Positions 60,536-64,000 of a stretch of DNA of 64,000 bases are shown one piece after another. Position 1 is the stretch's first letter. Every line of letters begins with the position of its first letter. The translations under genes were made by a program, and so were the position numbers. Origin of the DNA: Variovorax paradoxus (lineage in GTDB: Bacteria > Pseudomonadota > Gammaproteobacteria > Burkholderiales > Burkholderiaceae_C); NCBI RefSeq assembly GCF_902712855.1, contig NZ_LR743508.1, positions 1,488,001 through 1,552,000 of the forward strand, given 5' to 3'. The notes beneath the pieces were generated by a model. The model was given only the letters and a program-made list of their open reading frames with translations. It had not been told where the DNA came from and ran no database searches.

Positions 60536-61528
60536 ATGGACGCCACCACCGGCCGCCTCGTGCGCAAGCTTCGGTTGCGCCACCTCGAACTGCTCGCAGT
60601 GCTCGCCGAGGCGGAGACCATGCGAAGCGCGTCCGCGCAGCTGCATCTGAGCCAGCCGGCCATCAGCAAGATGCTCGGCGAGATCGAGGCCTGTTTCGGC
60701 GCGCGTCTGTTCGAGCGCAACCATCAGGGCGTTCATCCGAACGCATTGGGCGCTGCAGCGGTCTTCCATGCCCGGTCGGTGCTGAATCAGCTGGCGCGCG
60801 CCACCGAGGACGTCGGCGCGATGCAGCAGGGCGCGCATGCCGTGCTGCGCGTGGGCGCGCCGTCCGTCACGGCCACCGTGCCGGCGGCGATCGCACGGCT
60901 GCGCGAACGCATGCCTGGCGCCGCGGTGCAGATTCGCGAAGGGCGGGTGCATGAGCTGATCCAGCGCCTGCTGGCGGGCGAGCTCGATTGTGTCTATGGT
61001 GCCGTGACGCCCGAGCTCATCGCCGCAGACATCACGCCGCTGCTGGAGCCCGTCGCGATGCTGCAGGACGAGCTTTGCGTGCTGGCTTCAACGTCGCACA
61101 AGGGCGGCCCCGGTAGCGGCCGTCGACGGCTGCGATGGAGCGACCTCGGCGCCTCGCCATGGCTGCTGCCGCCCAAGGACACGCTGGTGCGCCAGGCCTT
61201 CGTGACGGCGTTCCTGAATGACGGCGCGACGCCGCCCGTGCCGGTCATCGAGGCGATATCGTCCGTGACCATCGGCGCACTGATGCGACAGGACCCATCG
61301 CTGCTGTGCGCGGTGCGGCTGGAGCACGCCATGGACGAGATCGCGCGCGGCGGCGTGCGGCGGCTCGAGATCGCGCCCAAGGTGCCACTGCCGTCTTTCG
61401 GGCTCTTTCTTCGTCGCGACGGCATGGAGCGCCCCCAGGTGCTGCTGGCCTTCGCCGACGCAGTAAAGGCCGCCGCCACGCGCCTTGGAGCGCCACGTCG
61501 TCGCGCTTTGGCGGCTCCGGTGGCGTAG
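60536..61528 (+). CDS. LysR-family regulator of the CoA-transferase operon
   Basis: 330 residues. Winged helix near the N-terminus (RLRHLELLAVLAEAETMRSASAQLHLSQPAISKMLGEIEACFGARLFERN), then an effector domain (AVLRVGAPSVTATVPAAIARL; LLAGELDCVYGAVTP; SPWLLPPKDTLVRQAF). AAGGAG lies 5 nt before the ATG. Resembles the GbpR/PcaQ-type subgroup in the motif LRKLRLRHLELL. Divergent from the CoA-transferase operon with the palindrome between, so it almost certainly regulates it. Effector unknown. Confidence 0.93.
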   Translation: MDATTGRLVRKLRLRHLELLAVLAEAETMRSASAQLHLSQPAISKMLGEIEACFGARLFERNHQGVHPNALGAAAVFHARSVLNQLARATEDVGAMQQGAHAVLRVGAPSVTATVPAAIARLRERMPGAAVQIREGRVHELIQRLLAGELDCVYGAVTPELIAADITPLLEPVAMLQDELCVLASTSHKGGPGSGRRRLRWSDLGASPWLLPPKDTLVRQAFVTAFLNDGATPPVPVIEAISSVTIGALMRQDPSLLCAVRLEHAMDEIARGGVRRLEIAPKVPLPSFGLFLRRDGMERPQVLLAFADAVKAAATRLGAPRRRALAAPVA

Positions 61529-62206
61529 AAGGCGTTCATTGCCGCACACGCAGTGCGTGAACAAGAGCAGCCTCATCGAGTGTCTGAGGTGATGCGCGCA
61601 GCTCCGGCGCAGTGACCGCCGCATCGTGAGAGGGAGACGTGGAGATCTTGTCCCTTGCGAGGTCGAATCCGGCGCAAAGATACCTGCCTCGCTAGGTTCC
61701 ACACTCCCTTCTCTGTGGGCGAGGCCTATCGGTCACGGGGGGTTCACTTGCTGCTAGTGCCAATCTTGAATTCCGGGGCCGCGCCTGTACTGAGCACTGA
61801 AGTGCGCTCTGGATGGCGCAACCTTCGTCCACGAGGACCGGTCAGGCCCCTGGGTGCCGCGCTGCGGCCGTCTACGACGCCTCGCGCTGTGCTCGCGATC
61901 GGCATCCGTATGTCCGCCGAGGTTAGGGAGGCAGAAAAGTAGCACGGTCGAAATTTCTGGTGATCGCCCTGTCAGGTGGCGTGGACGGCGGCAGCGTCTG
62001 TTGCCGTAGCGCAAGCAATACGGCGGTCGGCTCCAGCACGATGCGGAACTTGTTGCTGCTGGTGTCGCTGTTTGGCGCCATGAACCGGCGCGCCGGAGTC
62101 TCGACGACGTCACCGCCGCGCCGAGTCACTCGACCGTCATGAAGCAGCCCTAGCATCCACTTCGACATGCCCCCGGGCGGCGGCCTTCGCCGGGCGTTTC
62201 GAATCC
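61529..62206. other. Gene-poor region with remnants
   Basis: 678 bp, less GC-rich than the surroundings, with no convincing gene. It holds a degenerate copy of the small gene at 12322 (61809-61925). A minus-strand ORF of 81 codons (61923-62168, from MSKWMLGLLHDGRVTRRGGD) has acceptable composition but no ribosome site or recognised motif, so I leave it unconfirmed. Confidence 0.45.
61809..61925 (+). pseudogene. Degenerate copy of the 88-aa hypothetical gene
   Basis: The frame from 61809 reads LDGATFVHEDRSGPWVP, against MDGITFVHEGRSGRWVC at 12349. The DNA matches over TGGATGGC and ACCTTCGTCCACGA. Beyond about 17 codons the similarity is lost and the initiating ATG is CTG here, so it is a remnant. 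Confidence 0.6.
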
Positions 62207-62923
62207 ATGCGGCATGACCTTCCCTTTCTTCTTCGACTGGCCAACCTTGCGCTCGCGGGCTGCATGGCGTTGCTCGCGGTGAGTGCGCGCGCTCAGCCGC
62301 AGGAGGCCGTGGCGAAGGAAGAGGGGCAGGGCGCGGCACGCCTGTCGTTCGACATTCCGCGTCAGCCGCTGCACGCGGCGCTCGAGCAGTACGGCCTGCG
62401 CACCGGCCTGCCGGTGTTCTTCGACGCAACGCTCGTCGCAGGGCGCGAATCGAGCGCCGTTCGGGCCGAGGCGACGCCCGCGCAGGCGCTGCACGCCTTG
62501 CTGCAGGGCACCGGCCTGGTGGCGGACTACTCGGGCACCGGCACCTCCACGGCCTTCGTGCTCAAACGCGCACCCGCCGGCGCGGCAGGCGAGGATGCGG
62601 CCACGCCGCCGGCCGCACCGCCCGACCGCCGCTACGACGGCCTCGTGCAGACCCGCATCTGGGAAGCCTTCTGCGCCAATCCGCGCACCGTGCCCGGCAG
62701 CTATCGCGCCGCCATGCGCTTCGTGATCGACGGCACCGGGCGCATCGCCAACGCCTTCCTCCTGCACACCAGCGGCGACCGCGCGCGCGACGGCGCGATC
62801 CTGGACACGCTGCGCCAGATCCGCATCGACCGGCCGCCCCCGCCCGACATGGCGCAGCCGCTCACGATGCTGATCCTGCCGCGCTCGCAGACGCCTGGGC
62901 TCGAATGCCCGGCGCACCGCTGA
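62207..62923 (+). CDS. STN-domain / TonB C-terminal fusion protein
   Basis: 238 residues. Signal peptide (LANLALAGCMALLAVSARAQ), then a Secretin/TonB short N-terminal (STN) domain: LSFDIPRQPLHAALEQYGLRTGLPVFFD and TPAQALHALLQGTGLVADY. A proline-rich hinge is followed by a TonB C-terminal-like domain (YDGLVQTRIWEAFCANPRTVP; AAMRFVIDGTGRIANAFLLHTS; LDTLRQIRIDRPPPPDM). STN domains normally sit on transducing receptors and pass the signal to FecR. Here STN is detached and joined to a TonB-like end, just before an ECF sigma/FecR pair, so it may relay or gate the signal in the periplasm. Function inferred. Confidence 0.85.
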   Translation: MRHDLPFLLRLANLALAGCMALLAVSARAQPQEAVAKEEGQGAARLSFDIPRQPLHAALEQYGLRTGLPVFFDATLVAGRESSAVRAEATPAQALHALLQGTGLVADYSGTGTSTAFVLKRAPAGAAGEDAATPPAAPPDRRYDGLVQTRIWEAFCANPRTVPGSYRAAMRFVIDGTGRIANAFLLHTSGDRARDGAILDTLRQIRIDRPPPPDMAQPLTMLILPRSQTPGLECPAHR

Positions 62924-62936
62924 GGCGACGCCCGCC

Positions 62937-63473
62937 ATGCCCGAGAACGCACTGCCGGCGCTGCGCAACTTCCTGGTCTCGCGCTACGACGAGCTCAAGC
63001 AGCGGCTCGCGCGCCGCCTGGGCAACGCCGACCGGGCGGGCGACGCGCTGCAGGACACCTGGCTGCGGCTGGAAAGCCGCGACGACATCGACGGCGTGCG
63101 CGACCCCGCCTCGTACCTGCTGCGCATGGCCGTCAACCTGGCCTACGACGAACTCGGCAAGCAGGGCCGGCTCGCCACGTCCGAGGAAATCGACGCCCTG
63201 CTCGACGAGGCGCCTGACCCTGCCGCAGGCCCTGCGCAGATTGCCGAAGACCGCTCCGAGATGGCGGCGCTCGCGGCGCTCATCGCGCGCATGCCGCCGC
63301 GCCGCCGGCAGGTGCTGGTGATGGTCCGCTGGGAGCACCTGCCGCAGCGCGAGGTGGCCGCGCGGCTCGGCATCTCGCTGCGCACGGTGGAGAAGGAACT
63401 GAAGGATGCGCACGATTTCTGCGCGGCCCGCATGGGCCGGCCCCGCGATGCGCGCGGAGACCATGAAAAATAA
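62937..63473 (+). CDS. ECF sigma factor, FecI-like
   Basis: 178-residue extracytoplasmic-function sigma factor. Region 2: LRNFLVSRYDELKQRLARRLGNADRAGDALQDTWLRLE and DPASYLLRMAVNLAYDEL. Region 4: IARMPPRRRQVLVMVRWEHLPQREVAARLGISLRTVEKELKDAHDFC, with the helix-turn-helix QREVAARLGISLRTVEKEL. It would direct RNA polymerase to a receptor gene probably located after the window end. It starts 13 bp after the STN protein and is followed by a FecR gene, the standard iron-signalling order. Confidence 0.93.
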   Translation: MPENALPALRNFLVSRYDELKQRLARRLGNADRAGDALQDTWLRLESRDDIDGVRDPASYLLRMAVNLAYDELGKQGRLATSEEIDALLDEAPDPAAGPAQIAEDRSEMAALAALIARMPPRRRQVLVMVRWEHLPQREVAARLGISLRTVEKELKDAHDFCAARMGRPRDARGDHEK

Positions 63474-63503
63474 AATGCGGTTCGCCGCCCCCGCAACCGT
63501 CTT

Positions 63504-64000
63504 ATGGATATGAGCATCCGCGTCGATCCCGAGCAGACAGCCCAGCTGCAGCGCGAGGCGCAGGCGTGGCTGCGCCGTCTCACTTCCGGCAAGGCCACGC
63601 AGCGTGACCTCGAGGGCTTGCGCCGCTGGCGGGAGACGAGCGTGCTGCATGCGCAGGCCTTCGCCGAGGCCAGGCGGCTGTGGAAGGCGCTCGAGCCGGC
63701 CATCGGCCAGGCGACGGCGCAGCAGCCGGAGCTCCTGGCCGAACACCGGCAGGCCATGCGCCAGCCGGCGCGGCAGCCGGTGCTCGCGCGCCGCGCGTTC
63801 CTCGGCGCCGCGGTAGGCGCGGCCGGCGCGGCAGGCGTCGCCGCTGCCGTGTACCCGCCGCTCGCGCTGTGGCCGTCGGTGAACGAATGGAACGCCGACT
63901 TCCGCACCGCCACCGGCGAACAGCGTTCGGTCGCGCTGGCCGATGGCGTCGGCCTGGTGCTCAACACGCAGACCAGCGTGCAGCGCCAGACGCTCGACGG
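63504..64000 (+). CDS. FecR-family anti-sigma regulator, N-terminal part
   Basis: Starts at 63504 (MDMSIRVDPEQTAQLQREAQ) and is still open at the window end, giving 165 codons. The N-terminal cytoplasmic anti-sigma domain (DUF4880) is recognisable: EAQAWLRRLTSGKATQRDLEGLRRWRE and HAQAFAEARRLWKAL. A single membrane segment with Tat-like character (ARRAFLGAAVGAAGAAGVAAAV) is followed by the start of the periplasmic FecR domain (DFRTATGEQRSVALADGVGLVLNTQTSV). It senses the receptor/STN signal and controls the sigma factor just upstream. Confidence 0.93.
   Translation, partial: MDMSIRVDPEQTAQLQREAQAWLRRLTSGKATQRDLEGLRRWRETSVLHAQAFAEARRLWKALEPAIGQATAQQPELLAEHRQAMRQPARQPVLARRAFLGAAVGAAGAAGVAAAVYPPLALWPSVNEWNADFRTATGEQRSVALADGVGLVLNTQTSVQRQTLD

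Noticed and set aside
61923..62168. Possible 81-aa gene on the minus strand
   Set aside because: Reasonable composition, but no ribosome site, no recognisable motif and location in a remnant-rich gap; left unconfirmed.
1..64000. Prophage, CRISPR, tRNA or rRNA content
   Set aside because: No array of spaced repeats, phage structural or integrase gene, clover-leaf candidate or rRNA-like sequence was noticed.

Overview
This 64 kb window is GC-rich, densely coding chromosomal DNA. It most resembles a betaproteobacterium of the Comamonadaceae, probably Variovorax or a close relative. That placement is inferred from gene content: three Bug/TctC solute receptors in catabolic operons, a periplasmic PaoABC aldehyde oxidoreductase, a large-subunit catalase, many LysR/LacI regulators, a 24-residue hydrophobic peptide gene, and two ESPR-type autotransporters. 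I saw no rRNA, tRNA, CRISPR array, prophage or intact insertion sequence. Short remnants of an IS3-type transposase, a PepSY transmembrane protein, a possible Ku protein and one small paralogous gene mark old rearrangements.

Layout. 1-2.8 kb: end of pyruvate oxidase poxB, an amidase, a small unknown protein. 3-5.4 kb: a TonB-dependent siderophore receptor behind a Fur box. 5.7-9 kb: an orphan histidine kinase, a small membrane protein, a glycosyltransferase. 9.3-16.7 kb: katE, small hypothetical proteins, a membrane protein paired with a 24-aa peptide, recQ coupled to a small acidic protein, a secreted protein. 16.9-20.2 kb: two GH13 enzymes facing apart, 32 bp between them. 20.6-23.8 kb: a glycine-rich autotransporter broken by two single-base frameshifts. 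23.8-30.6 kb: a seven-gene minus-strand catabolic operon (HisD-like dehydrogenase, SDR, LacI, two Bug receptors, RraA-like and HpaI-like aldolases) preceded by two identical 16-bp palindromes. 30.7-39 kb: an alkaline-phosphatase-fold lipid/LPS transferase, a Mn riboswitch with mntP, a catalase-like peroxidase with cytochrome b561, a PAP2 phosphatase, and a FetAB-type exporter.

39-48.7 kb: a LysR regulator facing paoABC, followed by flavodoxin, two aldo/keto reductases, cupin and carboxymuconolactone-decarboxylase-like genes, then an RNA methyltransferase-like gene. 49-55 kb: a second, intact 1914-aa autotransporter whose barrel and linker are close to those of the first. 55-61.5 kb: a four-gene minus-strand operon (CoA transferase, DUF1254/DUF1214 protein, Bug receptor, lipoprotein carboxylesterase) facing a LysR gene across a perfect inverted repeat. 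62.2-64 kb: the start of a Fec-type signalling cluster (STN-TonB fusion, ECF sigma factor, FecR) that runs off the window.

Taken together, the region is an accessory-metabolism and envelope segment. Organic-acid operons pair periplasmic receptors with local regulators. Metal handling is represented by Fur-linked uptake, Mn and Fe efflux, and Fec-type signalling. Oxidant defence comprises katE, the catalase-like/b561 pair and the carboxymuconolactone-decarboxylase-like protein. All functions are inferred from sequence motifs and family resemblance read by eye; no database search was run.
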